Positions 45,607 through 54,940 of a stretch of DNA of 64,000 bases are shown here, piece after piece; positions within the stretch are counted from its first letter, which is position 1; every line of letters begins with the position of its first letter. Location of the stretch: NCBI RefSeq assembly GCF_026410285.1, contig NZ_JAPMLP010000001.1, positions 434,001 through 498,000 on the forward strand. The letters run 5' to 3'. Under the pieces are notes generated by a model. The model was not told the origin of the DNA. It made no database searches and saw nothing but the letters and a program-made list of their open reading frames with translations. The position numbers and the translations under genes were made by a program. The DNA is from Sulfitobacter sp. F26169L. Lineage in GTDB: Bacteria; Pseudomonadota; Alphaproteobacteria; Rhodobacterales; Rhodobacteraceae.

Positions 45607-46419
45607 ATGGCCAGCCCGCAGAGACATGTCACTTCCGTTGATCCGGTCTGGGACCAGATAAAGAGCGATGCCCAAAAAGCCGTTGCAAAGGAGCCGCTGA
45701 TTGGCGGTTTTGTCCATGCAACGATCCTGCACCATCTTTCAATTGAAAAAGCGCTTTCCTATCGCATCGCGGCGAAACTGTCGTCAAACGAAATGTCGAT
45801 GATGGTTGTGCGCGAAGTGGTCGAGCAGGCCTATGCAGAGGACCCTGATCTGGTGGAGGCAGCCCGCGCCGATTTGGTTGCGATCTATGAGCGTGATCCC
45901 GCGTGCCATAGACTGTTGCAGCCGATCCTGTACTTCAAAGGATATCAGGCTGTACAGGCTTACCGTATTGGTCACCACCTGTGGAAAAACCAGCAGCAGG
46001 ATTTGGCGTACTTCTTCCAGATGCGTATATCAGAGATATTCGGGGTGGATATTCACCCCAATGCGCGGATTGGCAAAGGTATTATGATCGACCATGCACA
46101 TTCGATTGTTATTGGTGAAACCGCTGTGGTCGGAAACAATGTCTCGATGCTGCATTCAGTCACTTTGGGAGGGACAGGCAAGGAAGAAGAAGACCGTCAT
46201 CCAAAGATCGGTGACGGCGTTTTGATCGGGGCAGGGGCCAAGGTGCTGGGTAATATCCGGATCGGTCATTGCAGCCGCATCGCGGCGGGTTCGGTCGTGC
46301 TGGAAGAAGTGCCGCCGTGCAAAACCGTAGCTGGTATTCCTGCGCGTATTGTCGGGGAAGCCGGGTGTGATCAACCGGCGATTTCAATGAACCATATGCT
46401 TGGCCCTTGGGAAGATTGA
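45607..46419 (+). CDS. cysE: serine O-acetyltransferase
   Basis: The 270-aa enzyme makes O-acetylserine for cysteine synthesis. It has the N-terminal helical part and the C-terminal left-handed beta helix with hexapeptide repeats (IHPNARIGKGIMIDHAHSIVIGETAVVGNN, HPKIGDGVLIGAGAKVLGNIRIG). The ATG at 45607 follows AAAGGAG by 9 bp; a TTG one codon earlier is possible. No terminator separates it from the GTA cluster, 30 bp upstream. Confidence 0.95.
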   Translation: MASPQRHVTSVDPVWDQIKSDAQKAVAKEPLIGGFVHATILHHLSIEKALSYRIAAKLSSNEMSMMVVREVVEQAYAEDPDLVEAARADLVAIYERDPACHRLLQPILYFKGYQAVQAYRIGHHLWKNQQQDLAYFFQMRISEIFGVDIHPNARIGKGIMIDHAHSIVIGETAVVGNNVSMLHSVTLGGTGKEEEDRHPKIGDGVLIGAGAKVLGNIRIGHCSRIAAGSVVLEEVPPCKTVAGIPARIVGEAGCDQPAISMNHMLGPWED

Positions 46420-46442
46420 CCTATATTTCGGGATAAGCGCTT

Positions 46443-46469
46443 AAAAGCCGGAGCAACGCTCCGGCTTTT
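46443..46469. terminator. bidirectional intrinsic terminator between cysE and pdhC
   Basis: AAAAGCCGGAGC and GCTCCGGCTTTT form a 12-bp perfect stem around AAC, with T-rich sequence on the plus side. It serves cysE and probably the convergent pdh operon. Confidence 0.92.
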
Positions 46470-46499
46470 GGTTTTGGTAACTATTCCTTTGGAAGTGAA

Positions 46500-46550
46500 G
46501 ATGAGGGGCTTTGCCCTTCAAACTCCCCAGGATATTTTCAGCCAAAAGAA
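46500..46550. repeat. possible interspersed intergenic repeat
   Basis: The stretch has GGGGCTTTGCCC followed by CTCCCCAGGATATTTTCAGCC and AAAAGAAA. Similar 'CTCCCC-xGxATATTT-x-GCCAAAA-GAA' strings recur beside genes in Rhodobacteraceae genomes as I remember them. Only one copy is in this window, so the call is tentative. Confidence 0.35.
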
Positions 46551-46553
46551 ATA

Positions 46554-47870
46554 TCAGGCCAGCATGGTCATCGGCGCTTCGAGGTTTTCTTTGATCGCAT
46601 TCAGCAATTCCGCCCCCAGTGCCCCGTCGATGACGCGGTGATCAACGGATAGAGTCACTGACATAACGGTGGCTACGGTCAATTCGCCATCCTTGCCGAC
46701 CACAGGCTTTTTGGTTCCTGCTCCAACCGCAAGGATCGCGCCATGTGGCGGGTTGATAACAGCATCAAAGTTATCGATGCCGAACATGCCAAGGTTGGAG
46801 ATTGCGAAACTGCCGCCCTGATATTCATGGGGCGCAAGTTTTCTGTCTTTTGCACGGGCGGCGAGGTCTTTCATCTCCGCGCTGAGAGTGGAGAGCGATT
46901 TCATATCCGCGTCTTTGAGGACCGGTGTGAACAGGCCGCCTTCGATTGCCACAGCAACGGCCACATCCGAAGGTTTAAGTTTGAATATCTTGTCGCCAGC
47001 CCAAACCGCATTGGCATCGGGAACCTGTTGCAGCGCGAGGGCGCAGGCCTTGATGATGAAATCATTGACCGACAGTTTTACGCCACGTGGTTCGAGCTGT
47101 TTGTTGAGCTGTGCGCGGAAGGCCATCAGATCATCCAAATGGATATCGCGGCGCAGATAGAAATGGGGCACAGTCTGTTTGGCTTCGGTCAAGCGTGCGG
47201 CGATGGTTTTGCGCATACCGTCCAGCTTGACTTCCTCGTATTCGCGGCCTTCGTACATCTTGGCGACAGCATCGCTGGACGAACTCTGAGCGGCGGCGAC
47301 TGGCACGGCCTCTGCCGGTTTTTCCGCGGCCTTAGGGGCATCGGTCTTGTCGAGGTTTTCAACATCAACTTTTATTATGCGCCCGCGAGGGCCGGAGCCA
47401 TTGATCTGGGCAAGGTCCAACCCTTTTTGTGCGGCGATGCGGCGGGCTAAGGGAGAGGCGAAAATACGATCGCCGTCTGCATCGGTGCCTGCGGCGGGCG
47501 CGGTTGAGACGGCTTGCTCCTCTTTGGCGGGGGCTGTGTCTTCTTTGGCGGGTTTTTCGGGAGGCGCTTCGGCCTTGTCTGTTTTGGCTTGTTTGGCGGA
47601 GCCATCGGAGATGTCATCCGCGCTTTCACCTTCTTCCAGCAGGACTGCGATAGGCGTGTTTACCTTCACCCCTTCGGTGCCATCGGCAATTAGGATCTTG
47701 CCGATGATCCCTTCATCCACGGCCTCGAATTCCATTGTGGCTTTGTCTGTCTCGATTTCGCACATAACATCACCGGAGGAGACTTCGTCACCTTCTTTGA
47801 CAAGCCATTTGGCCAATGTGCCTTCTTCCATGGTAGGCGATAGGGCGGGCATGAGGATTTCTGTAGGCAT
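46554..47870 (-). CDS. pdhC: pyruvate dehydrogenase E2, dihydrolipoamide acetyltransferase
   Basis: The 438-aa core enzyme has one lipoyl domain (residues 1-80, lysine 43 in [10 protein letters not shown]) and an Ala/Pro/Glu linker. A subunit-binding domain follows near 135-170 (ASPLARRIAAQKGLDLAQINGSG), then the catalytic domain with DHRVIDGALGAEL near the C-terminus. It makes acetyl-CoA from acetyl-lipoyl. AAGGAG lies 9 bp before the ATG; 12 bp after pdhB. No lipoamide dehydrogenase gene follows here. Confidence 0.96.
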   Translation of the reverse strand: MPTEILMPALSPTMEEGTLAKWLVKEGDEVSSGDVMCEIETDKATMEFEAVDEGIIGKILIADGTEGVKVNTPIAVLLEEGESADDISDGSAKQAKTDKAEAPPEKPAKEDTAPAKEEQAVSTAPAAGTDADGDRIFASPLARRIAAQKGLDLAQINGSGPRGRIIKVDVENLDKTDAPKAAEKPAEAVPVAAAQSSSSDAVAKMYEGREYEEVKLDGMRKTIAARLTEAKQTVPHFYLRRDIHLDDLMAFRAQLNKQLEPRGVKLSVNDFIIKACALALQQVPDANAVWAGDKIFKLKPSDVAVAVAIEGGLFTPVLKDADMKSLSTLSAEMKDLAARAKDRKLAPHEYQGGSFAISNLGMFGIDNFDAVINPPHGAILAVGAGTKKPVVGKDGELTVATVMSVTLSVDHRVIDGALGAELLNAIKENLEAPMTMLA

Positions 47871-47882
47871 TGTGTCCGCTCC

Positions 47883-49262
47883 TTACTTGTATGTGACGTT
47901 TTTCACAGCGTCGATAACTTCGGCAACCGTGATCAAGGCATGTTTTTCAAGGTTCGCGGCGTAGGGCATCGGGACATCCTTACCGGTGCAGTTGATAACC
48001 GGCGCGTCAAGGTAGTCAAACGCTTCCTGCATCACGACAGAGCTGATGTAGCTGCCGACAGAGCCTTGCGGCCAGCCTTCCTCAACGGTGACCAGACGGT
48101 TGGTTTTCTTCACCGATTTGATGATTGCCGGCGTGTCCATCGGACGCAATGTGCGCAGGTCGATCACCTCGGCCATGATGCCTTCCTCGGCCAGCTTTTC
48201 GGCGGCTTCCAAGGCGTAGGTCATGCCGATGCCGAAGCTGACGATCGTCACATCGTCGCCCTCGCGCCAGATGCGGGCCTTTCCAAACGGCACCGTATAG
48301 TCGTCTAGGTCGGGGACATCGAAACTGCGCCCGTAAAGGATCTCGTTTTCAAGGAAGATCACAGGGTTCGGATCGCGAATGGCGGTTTTGATCAGGCCTT
48401 TGTAATCCGACGCGCAATAGGGCATCGCCACTTTCAACCCGGGTATCTGCATGTACCATGCGGCGTAGTCCTGACTGTGCTGTGCGCCGACGCGCGCTGC
48501 TGCGCCGTTGGGGCCACGAAATACCATCGGGGCGCCCATCTGACCACCCGACATATACAGGGTCTTGGCCGCAGAGTTGATGATGTGGTCAATCGCCTGC
48601 ATGGCAAAGTTGAACGTCATAAACTCGACAATTGGCTTCAATCCGGCAAACGCGGCACCGACGCCAATACCGGCAAAGCCGTGTTCGGTGATTGGTGTAT
48701 CGATCACGCGCTTGGCGCCGAATTCGTCCAGCATACCTTGGGTGATTTTATAGGCACCCTGATACTCGGCCACTTCTTCGCCCATGATGAAAACATCTTC
48801 ATCACGGCGCATCTCTTCGGACATACCGTCGCGTAAAGCCTCGCGCACTGTCTGCTGCTTGAGCTTTGTGCCCTGGGGCCAATCGGGTGAGGTATCGACC
48901 TGCGGTTTAGGCTGCTTCTTGCCCTCGGTCGGGGCCGCTTGCGAAGGCTCTTCTTTCTTTTCGGTTTTCGGAGTTTCTGCGGGTTTCTCGGCGACATCAT
49001 CCATTGCCGATGCATCCTCGCCTTCTTCCAGCAGCACGGCAATTGCGGTGTTTACTTTCACACCCTCGGTGCCTTCGGCGATCAGAATTTTACCGATCAC
49101 GCCTTCATCGGTCGCTTCGAATTCCATCGTCGCCTTGTCGGTTTCGATTTCCGCCATGATATCGCCGGAGGAGACAGTGTCGCCCTCCTTGACCAGCCAT
49201 TTGGCCAGCGTGCCTTCTTCCATGGTGGGGCTTAGGGCGGGCATTAGGATTTCGGTTGCCAT
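47883..49262 (-). CDS. pdhB: pyruvate dehydrogenase E1 beta subunit with N-terminal lipoyl domain
   Basis: The 459-aa protein has an extra lipoyl domain at residues 1-80 (lysine 43 in [10 protein letters not shown]), a Pro/Glu/Lys-rich linker to about residue 130, then the E1-beta transketolase-like body ([35 protein letters not shown]). Lipoylated E1-beta is a known alphaproteobacterial trait. The lipoyl part is nearly the same as that of pdhC. It lies 3 bp after pdhA. Confidence 0.96.
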   Translation of the reverse strand: MATEILMPALSPTMEEGTLAKWLVKEGDTVSSGDIMAEIETDKATMEFEATDEGVIGKILIAEGTEGVKVNTAIAVLLEEGEDASAMDDVAEKPAETPKTEKKEEPSQAAPTEGKKQPKPQVDTSPDWPQGTKLKQQTVREALRDGMSEEMRRDEDVFIMGEEVAEYQGAYKITQGMLDEFGAKRVIDTPITEHGFAGIGVGAAFAGLKPIVEFMTFNFAMQAIDHIINSAAKTLYMSGGQMGAPMVFRGPNGAAARVGAQHSQDYAAWYMQIPGLKVAMPYCASDYKGLIKTAIRDPNPVIFLENEILYGRSFDVPDLDDYTVPFGKARIWREGDDVTIVSFGIGMTYALEAAEKLAEEGIMAEVIDLRTLRPMDTPAIIKSVKKTNRLVTVEEGWPQGSVGSYISSVVMQEAFDYLDAPVINCTGKDVPMPYAANLEKHALITVAEVIDAVKNVTYK

Positions 49263-49265
49263 ATC

Positions 49266-50285
49266 TCAAGCCTCCTGTGGAATTGTGTCAGCGTAAATGT
49301 CGGTCCAAAGCTCGTCCAGATGCGGTTCGGGGCTGTCTTTGGCAAATTCCGCGCTCTCGTTCACGATGGCTTTGATTTCCTTGTCGACGGCCTTCAGGTC
49401 GTCTTCGCTGGCGTGCTTGCCGGTCAGCAGCAGGGTGCGCACCGCCTCAATGGGATCACGCTCGTCGCGGATTTTCTGCACCTCTTCGCGGGTGCGGTAT
49501 TTTGCCGGATCAGACATGGAGTGGCCGCGATAGCGGTATGTCTTGATTTCCAGAATATAGGGGCCCTTGCCGGAGCGGCAGTGTTTGACCGCCGTTTCGC
49601 CAGCGGCTTTCACCGCCAGTACGTCCATGCCATCCACAGCCTCCCCCGGAATGCCGAACGCCTTACCACGCTCGTAGATCTCGGCGCTGGAGGTGGAGCG
49701 CTGCTGGGATGTGCCCATCGCATACTGATTGTTCTCGATCACAAATATACACGGCAACTGCCACAGGGCGGCCATGTTGAATGTCTCGTAGACCTGGCCC
49801 TGATTGGCCGCGCCGTCCCCGAAATAGGTGAAGGTAACGCGTCCGTTGTCTTTGTACTTGTCCGCAAATGCCAGACCCGCACCCAACGGCACCTGCGCTG
49901 CAACGATGCCGTGACCGCCATAAAAATGCTTCTCTTTCGAGAACATATGCATGGAGCCGCCCTTGCCCTTGGAATACCCGCCCTCGCGGCCTGTCAGCTC
50001 TGCCATAACGCCGTTGGGGTCCATGCCGCAGGCCAGCATGTGACCATGATCGCGGTAGGAAGTGATGCGTTTGTCGCCTTCTTCTGCCGTTGCTTCCAAC
50101 CCGACAACAACCGCTTCCTGACCGATGTAAAGGTGGCAAAAACCGCCGATCAGACCCATGCCGTACAACTGGCCCGCCTTTTCCTCGAATCGCCGTATCA
50201 GCAGCATCTCGCGATAGTATGTCATCAACTCTTCTGCCGAGACATTGGATGAGGTTGTTTTGGCACTTGGCTTTTTGGCAGCCAT
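49266..50285 (-). CDS. pdhA: pyruvate dehydrogenase E1 alpha subunit
   Basis: The 339-aa subunit binds thiamine pyrophosphate (GDGAANQGQVYETFNMAALW, with NNQYAMGT) and decarboxylates pyruvate with E1-beta. The ATG at 50285 (MAAKKPSAK) has GGGAGG about 9 bp upstream; an ATG at 50312 is less likely. It is the first gene of pdhA-pdhB-pdhC and lies behind an unusual palindromic promoter. Confidence 0.96.
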   Translation of the reverse strand: MAAKKPSAKTTSSNVSAEELMTYYREMLLIRRFEEKAGQLYGMGLIGGFCHLYIGQEAVVVGLEATAEEGDKRITSYRDHGHMLACGMDPNGVMAELTGREGGYSKGKGGSMHMFSKEKHFYGGHGIVAAQVPLGAGLAFADKYKDNGRVTFTYFGDGAANQGQVYETFNMAALWQLPCIFVIENNQYAMGTSQQRSTSSAEIYERGKAFGIPGEAVDGMDVLAVKAAGETAVKHCRSGKGPYILEIKTYRYRGHSMSDPAKYRTREEVQKIRDERDPIEAVRTLLLTGKHASEDDLKAVDKEIKAIVNESAEFAKDSPEPHLDELWTDIYADTIPQEA

Positions 50286-50323
50286 AAGGCGATCCTCCCG
50301 TCGATGCAGCATGACCGCACCGA

Positions 50324-50374
50324 ATATAGTTTAACGTTAAACTATATCATAGCGGATTCGAATCCGCTTGGCGA
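50324..50374 (-). promoter_or_regulatory. pdhA promoter with two adjacent perfect palindromes
   Basis: On the minus strand TCGCCA (50369-50374) and TATGAT (50346-50351) are 17 bp apart, a reasonable promoter. The spacer is filled by a perfect 18-bp palindrome (half site AGCGGATTC, 50351-50368). A perfect 24-bp palindrome (half site ATATAGTTTAAC, 50324-50347) covers the end of the -10 and the expected start point. They are 3 bp apart. Confidence 0.7.
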
Positions 50375-50417
50375 GAGAACTTTGCAGGCTTGCAGCATTT
50401 CGGAACAGACGAAAAAA

Positions 50418-50708
50418 TTAGCGGATAACGATCTCGTCCGCGCGCACCATCCCAAGAACCGAGCGGGCCTGCTCGTCCAGCAGATCCAGATCCAGATAGT
50501 CGTCCGACAGCCGGTGGGTCAGGTTTTCCATTTCGGCTACCTCCGCACGTACCGCGTACAGCTGCGCGCGCATGTCGTTTGCCTCGGCCATGATTTCCGC
50601 GCGGCGGAACAGGCCAAAATCACCCTGCACAGCGGCAAACATGAAATAAAGGCTCAGCGCGAACGAGATCGCAAAAAACAATAGGGGGCCGAACGACGGT
50701 TTGCTCAT
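50418..50708 (-). CDS. FtsB/DivIC-family septum formation protein
   Basis: The 96-aa protein has an N-terminal membrane helix (PLLFFAISFALSLYFMFAA) followed by a periplasmic coiled coil (RRAEIMAEANDMRAQLYAVRAEVAEMENL). This is the FtsB layout: a divisome part that works with FtsL and FtsQ. It lies between pgk and pdhA, as is common in alphaproteobacteria. Confidence 0.88.
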   Translation of the reverse strand: MSKPSFGPLLFFAISFALSLYFMFAAVQGDFGLFRRAEIMAEANDMRAQLYAVRAEVAEMENLTHRLSDDYLDLDLLDEQARSVLGMVRADEIVIR

Positions 50709-50864
50709 GAATAGATGCCTCGGTGCGAATGCCTGTGAATTCTGCTGTTTGGATGCCTCTTGGCGGGCGATGGATGCAGTATGACACAGACGATTCGCAA
50801 AAGGAATCCCCTACGATTCGCTCGGCGGAAAATGTTTGGGCATCTGTGGGAGGAAAGGCGCAGG

Positions 50865-52058
50865 TTATCCCCCCAGCGCCGCCACTCCGGGCAGGGTTTT
50901 GCCCTCCATCCATTCCAGAAACGCACCACCAGCAGTCGAAATATAGGTGAAATCATCTGCTGCACCGGCCTGATTTAGCGCCGCAACCGTATCACCGCCA
51001 CCGGCAACGGAAATCAGCGCGCCATTGCGGGTATGCTTTGCTGCGGCCTGCGCGGCAGCAACAGTGGCGGTGTCAAAGGGGGCAATTTCAAATGCGCCCA
51101 TCGGGCCGTTCCAGATCAGCGTTTTCAAACCGTCAAAGGCAATCTCGACCTGCGAAACGGTTTCCGGTCCAGCGTCCAGAACCATCTGGTCATCCTCCAG
51201 TACAGTATCAGGTCCAAGCAACTCGACGGTGTGATCCGCCCCGGCCTTGAACTCGCGCGCAACCAGCCCGTCCACAGGCAACAACACGCGGCAGCCTGCC
51301 TTATCCGCCTGGGCCAGTATATCACGCGCGGTATCCAGATAATCATCCTCGCACAGCGATGCGCCCAGTTGCGCGCCTTGCGCCACCAGGAATGTGTTTG
51401 CCATGCCGCCCCCGATGACCAGCAGATCAAGACGGTTCACCAGATTTTCAAGCAATGCGATTTTGGTTGAGACCTTCGCGCCGCCCACCACGGCCCCTAC
51501 AGGGCGTTCAGGCTTTGACAGGGCCGCTTCCAGCGCCGACAGTTCCGCCTGCATCAAACGCCCCGCACAAGAGGGCAGGTGGTGCGCGACCCCCTCGGTC
51601 GAGGCATGCGCACGGTGCGCCGCTGAAAATGCATCATTGCAGTAAACGTCACCCAGCTTGGCCAGACGGGCGGAGAATTCCGGGTCATTTGCTTCTTCAC
51701 CGGGGTGAAAGCGGATGTTTTCGATCAGGACGACATCCGCCGCCGCCGCTTCGGCGGTCAGGTTCTCGGCGGCGTCCAGCGTCTCCACCAGCGCGACAGA
51801 GCGCATCAATGCCCGTTTGAGCGCAGGCAACACCTGCCGCAAGCTCATCTCAAGGTTGACCTTGCCTTTAGGGCGGCCGAAATGCGCCAGCAATACAGGT
51901 GTGCCGCCTTTGGACAGAATATCATGCACCGTGGGGACGATACGCTCGATCCGCGTGGCATCCGTGACCATACCTTTTTCGACGGGGACGTTGATATCTA
52001 CCCGCACCAGCACCCGTTTGCCGTGTAAATCCATATCGTCGAGTGATTTCCAGCCCAT
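50865..52058 (-). CDS. pgk: phosphoglycerate kinase
   Basis: The 397-aa glycolytic enzyme transfers phosphate between 1,3-bisphosphoglycerate and ADP. It has [16 protein letters not shown] near the start, [14 protein letters not shown], the [17 protein letters not shown] hinge and the C-terminal [13 protein letters not shown] nucleotide loop. The frame is open to 53234, but the ATG at 52058 ([11 protein letters not shown]) matches the family start. Confidence 0.97.
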   Translation of the reverse strand: MGWKSLDDMDLHGKRVLVRVDINVPVEKGMVTDATRIERIVPTVHDILSKGGTPVLLAHFGRPKGKVNLEMSLRQVLPALKRALMRSVALVETLDAAENLTAEAAAADVVLIENIRFHPGEEANDPEFSARLAKLGDVYCNDAFSAAHRAHASTEGVAHHLPSCAGRLMQAELSALEAALSKPERPVGAVVGGAKVSTKIALLENLVNRLDLLVIGGGMANTFLVAQGAQLGASLCEDDYLDTARDILAQADKAGCRVLLPVDGLVAREFKAGADHTVELLGPDTVLEDDQMVLDAGPETVSQVEIAFDGLKTLIWNGPMGAFEIAPFDTATVAAAQAAAKHTRNGALISVAGGGDTVAALNQAGAADDFTYISTAGGAFLEWMEGKTLPGVAALGG

Positions 52059-52193
52059 GTTATGCGGTCCCTCAAGTCTGTGATCAATGTTCAGGTGTTG
52101 TTTTGCCGTTATCTCGCCGAGGGTCAATGCATCGCCTTGGCAATTCTGGCGATGCGCCTTAGGTAACATAACAGATTTACGAAGGAGCGCCCC

Positions 52194-52700
52194 ATGGCCG
52201 AGATCAAAGACCCCGAAAATACTATCCTGATAGAACTGAAAGACGGCACCGTTGTCATCGAGCTGCTGCCCGATGTTGCCCCCCAACACGTGGAGCGTAT
52301 GAAAACGCTTGCGCGCGAAGGTGCTTATGACAACGTCGCCTTCCATCGCGTCATCGACGGCTTTATGGCCCAGACAGGTGATGTACAGCACGCCAACATG
52401 GAAAAAGACTATAACCCACGTGCCGCAGGTACAGGCGGTTCGCAGTATCCCGATGTTCCGGCAGAATTTTCCAAGGTGCCACACGCACGCGGCGCATTGG
52501 GCGCAGCACGCTCTGCCAACCCGAACTCCGCCAACAGCCAGTTCTTCATCAGCTTCAAGGACAACGACTTCCTGAACGGCCAGTACACCGTTTACGGCAA
52601 CGTCATCTCCGGCATGGAGCATGTGGACAAGATCGCCAAAGGCGAGCCACCGGCAAACCCTGATCGCATGATCAGCGTGAAAGTTGCAGCAGATGCATAA
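52194..52700 (+). CDS. cytosolic cyclophilin-type peptidyl-prolyl isomerase
   Basis: The 168-aa protein has the cyclophilin core ([46 protein letters not shown]) with the catalytic Arg in FHRV. No signal peptide is seen, so it acts in the cytosol. It overlaps the next, related gene by 8 bp. Confidence 0.94.
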   Translation: MAEIKDPENTILIELKDGTVVIELLPDVAPQHVERMKTLAREGAYDNVAFHRVIDGFMAQTGDVQHANMEKDYNPRAAGTGGSQYPDVPAEFSKVPHARGALGAARSANPNSANSQFFISFKDNDFLNGQYTVYGNVISGMEHVDKIAKGEPPANPDRMISVKVAADA

Positions 52701-53247
52701 GGTTCTGGCAGGCGGGCTGTTTGCGGCCCTTTTCGCCGGCCCTGTTGCCGCGTCCGGTCTGAAGATCGAAGTGGCGGGCGAGGCAAACGGCACCGTAATG
52801 ATCGATCTGTTCGAAGATATCGCACCCCAGCATGTGGCCCGCATTACGCAACTTGCGGCAGATGGCAAATACGACGGTGTTGTGTTCCACCGCGTTATCG
52901 ACGGCTTTATGGCGCAGACGGGCGACGTAGAGCATGGCCGCAAAGGCAGTGACATGCGCCGCGCAGGCACCGGCGGTTCCGACCTGCCCGACCTTCCCGC
53001 CGAGTTCTCGGACACGCCCTTCGAAAAGGGTGTGGTCGGCATGGCGCGCGCCCAAAGCCCCGATTCGGCGAACAGCCAGTTCTTTATCATGTTCGACGAA
53101 GCGCCGTTTCTGAACGGCCAGTACACGGTTGTCGGCCGTGTCACGGAAGGGCAGGACGTTGTGGATGCGATCAAGCTGGGCACCGGCGGCAACGGCGCTG
53201 TCATCGGTGAACCCGATATGATGGAAACCGTCACCGTAACTGAATGA
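52693..53247 (+). CDS. exported cyclophilin-type peptidyl-prolyl isomerase
   Basis: The 184-aa protein has a signal peptide ([21 protein letters not shown]) and the same core ([46 protein letters not shown]). It should act in the periplasm. The pair arose by tandem duplication, one copy gaining or keeping a signal. A terminator follows. Confidence 0.93.
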   Translation: MHKVLAGGLFAALFAGPVAASGLKIEVAGEANGTVMIDLFEDIAPQHVARITQLAADGKYDGVVFHRVIDGFMAQTGDVEHGRKGSDMRRAGTGGSDLPDLPAEFSDTPFEKGVVGMARAQSPDSANSQFFIMFDEAPFLNGQYTVVGRVTEGQDVVDAIKLGTGGNGAVIGEPDMMETVTVTE

Positions 53248-53268
53248 TTGCGCAGAAGTTAGCCCATT

Positions 53269-53299
53269 AAAAAGGCGTCTCATACGAGGCGCCTTTTTT
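53269..53299 (+). terminator. intrinsic terminator of the cyclophilin pair
   Basis: AAAAAGGCGTCTC, loop ATAC and GAGGCGCCTTTTT form a 13-bp stem with one G-U pair, ending in a T run. Confidence 0.92.
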
Positions 53300-53579
53300 G
53301 TATTTGATAATAGATAACGCGAGTTAACTCGGCCTTGAACACAGCATCCGATATTCCGTGTAAAACCGAATGCCGATGCAAAGATGTGAATGTCATTTTC
53401 GTGACTATTTCAAAATTGCGGGTTCATAAACCAACGCTGGTGCGGCGAGAGGTGGAGAATCCCCATCACGAGAAAACCGCTTCAGTCTCGCAAGAATGCC
53501 ACCTTTGTGCCGTTGTCTGACCATGGTTGACAGGCACTAACTTCGATTAGCTGCAACAGCGCGATCGGGTGCCAAGGAA
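53300..53579 (+). other. AT-richer non-coding stretch before the Hint-domain gene
   Basis: About 280 bp with no convincing gene. It has a perfect CGAGTT-AACTCG palindrome at 53320-53331 and markedly lower GC than the flanks. It probably carries the promoter of the Hint gene, but none could be picked by eye. Confidence 0.45.
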
Positions 53580-54716
53580 ATGCCAACCTTTAATATAGAT
53601 AGCGGTAACGCAACGACATTCACCGATGCGACACCCAGTACAGGCCTGGTGATTGATTTCGCGAGCCTGGACAATAGTTTCAGTGTGCAGATCAATGGCG
53701 TTAACTTGTTTGTTGGCGGACCAACAGGAGCAGAAAACGAACTGGAGTTCCAGACAAGCGGAACAGCAGGCCAGACTGTTCGATTTGCTGATGGGGACCA
53801 ATATGCCGTCAACACACCAGAGGTTTGGCAGCTTTCAGGCACTAACGAAAATCCGATAGTCCGGTTGGAAATCAATCCTGACGGAACGATCGCGTTGTAT
53901 GGTGTTAAGGCAAATAACGGAACGCTAGAGCCGCTGGAACTGTTCAACGGGCTGTCCGTAAATACTGCGGCTATCGACGCGGCTTGGAACGATAGTGGTC
54001 CCAATACCATCGTCGTTGATCAGGCTGTGACAGGGCCAACAAACGCAAGTGGTGAGATTGAGGATGTTCCTTGCTTTGCATCGAACACACTTATCCAGAC
54101 TTTGTCTGGTCCTGTCCCGATTGAAAATCTGAAGGTTGCTGATCAGGTTCTCACTTATGATAACGGCTATGAAGCAATTCGATGGATCGGGTCGCGTAGG
54201 TTGAGCAATGCCCAGCTTCAGGCGAATCCGAAGTTAAAACCAATTCTCATACGCGCAGATGCCTTAGGACAGGGACACCCCGCGCGAGATTTGATTGTGT
54301 CGCCGCAGCATCGTGTTCTTGTGTCGTCAGCGATTGCTAAGCGCATGTTTGATTGTAAAGAGGTTCTGATACCGGCAAATAAACTTCTTCCCCTGGATGG
54401 GATCGACATTTTACACGAAAACCCTGACGGCGTAGAATATTGGCACATTCTTTTGAACAATCACGAAATTGTCTGGTCCAACGGTACACCAACAGAAAGC
54501 CTGTTTACCGGTTCGCAGGCATTAAAAGCTTTGCCGCCCGAAAGCCGTATCGAGATACAGACGATATTTCCAAAGATTTTCGAGACAACCTTTGAACCGA
54601 CTTCTGCACGCTACATTCCGAAGAAAGGCAAATTGATAAAGAAGTTGGTTCAGCGACACGATGTCAACAGGAAGCCAATTTACAGCTCAAAACTACAACA
54701 GTGCGCCAGTGTTTAA
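53580..54716 (+). CDS. Hint-domain (hedgehog/intein-type) protein
   Basis: The 378-aa protein has an N-terminal beta-rich, Asn/Thr/Asp-rich part without a Sec signal (about residues 1-155). A Hint domain follows at about 160-310. It begins at CFASNTLIQTLSGPVPIENLKVADQVLTYD, where the Cys is the expected nucleophile, and has SPQHRVLV with the block-B-like His. No clear C-terminal Asn/Cys splice junction follows, so autocleavage rather than splicing is likely. GC and codon use are lower than in neighbours. The AAGGA at 53574-53578 sits very close to the ATG. Confidence 0.82.
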   Translation: MPTFNIDSGNATTFTDATPSTGLVIDFASLDNSFSVQINGVNLFVGGPTGAENELEFQTSGTAGQTVRFADGDQYAVNTPEVWQLSGTNENPIVRLEINPDGTIALYGVKANNGTLEPLELFNGLSVNTAAIDAAWNDSGPNTIVVDQAVTGPTNASGEIEDVPCFASNTLIQTLSGPVPIENLKVADQVLTYDNGYEAIRWIGSRRLSNAQLQANPKLKPILIRADALGQGHPARDLIVSPQHRVLVSSAIAKRMFDCKEVLIPANKLLPLDGIDILHENPDGVEYWHILLNNHEIVWSNGTPTESLFTGSQALKALPPESRIEIQTIFPKIFETTFEPTSARYIPKKGKLIKKLVQRHDVNRKPIYSSKLQQCASV

Positions 54717-54940
54717 AATTTGAATTCTTGTCGGTGCCGCGCCCTTCGCGCGAGCTGACGATGCAACTAACTTTAGCGATATCCGATCGAGTCGGCACAG
54801 TGGGCAGTCCACAAGCTTATTCGTAAATAGCTAGCAAAGCAGACCAATTTAAAGCGGCCGTACATTCTGGTTGAAATCCAGCAGATGCTCCAAAAGCGCG
54901 TGAAACGAATGTGCTAGGATTAAGGTCACAATCCTAAGCA
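54717..54940 (+). pseudogene. unrecognised decayed sequence behind the Hint gene
   Basis: No full gene is present. One plus-strand frame reads YPIESAQWAVHKLIRK, a stop, then LAKQTNLKRPYILVEIQQM and a basic end at TAG 54917-54919. That looks protein-like but broken. AT content is high. An imperfect inverted repeat (GTGCTAGGATT with AATCCTAAGCAC, 54911-54941) closes the stretch. It may be the remains of a transferred gene; no family was identified. Confidence 0.25.

Noticed and set aside
50351..50368. tRNA T-arm-like sequence (GGATTCGAATCC)
   Set aside because: The motif resembles a T-loop, but no acceptor, D or anticodon arm surrounds it and the stem-loop lengths are wrong. It is better read as a perfect palindrome in the pdhA promoter.
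52059..53234. Long N-terminal extension of phosphoglycerate kinase
   Set aside because: The extension is antisense to the two cyclophilin genes and lacks any motif; the standard start at 52058 is clear.
53335..53520. 61-aa open frame before the Hint gene
   Set aside because: No ribosome site, odd composition and no recognisable motif; it lies in the AT-rich non-coding stretch.
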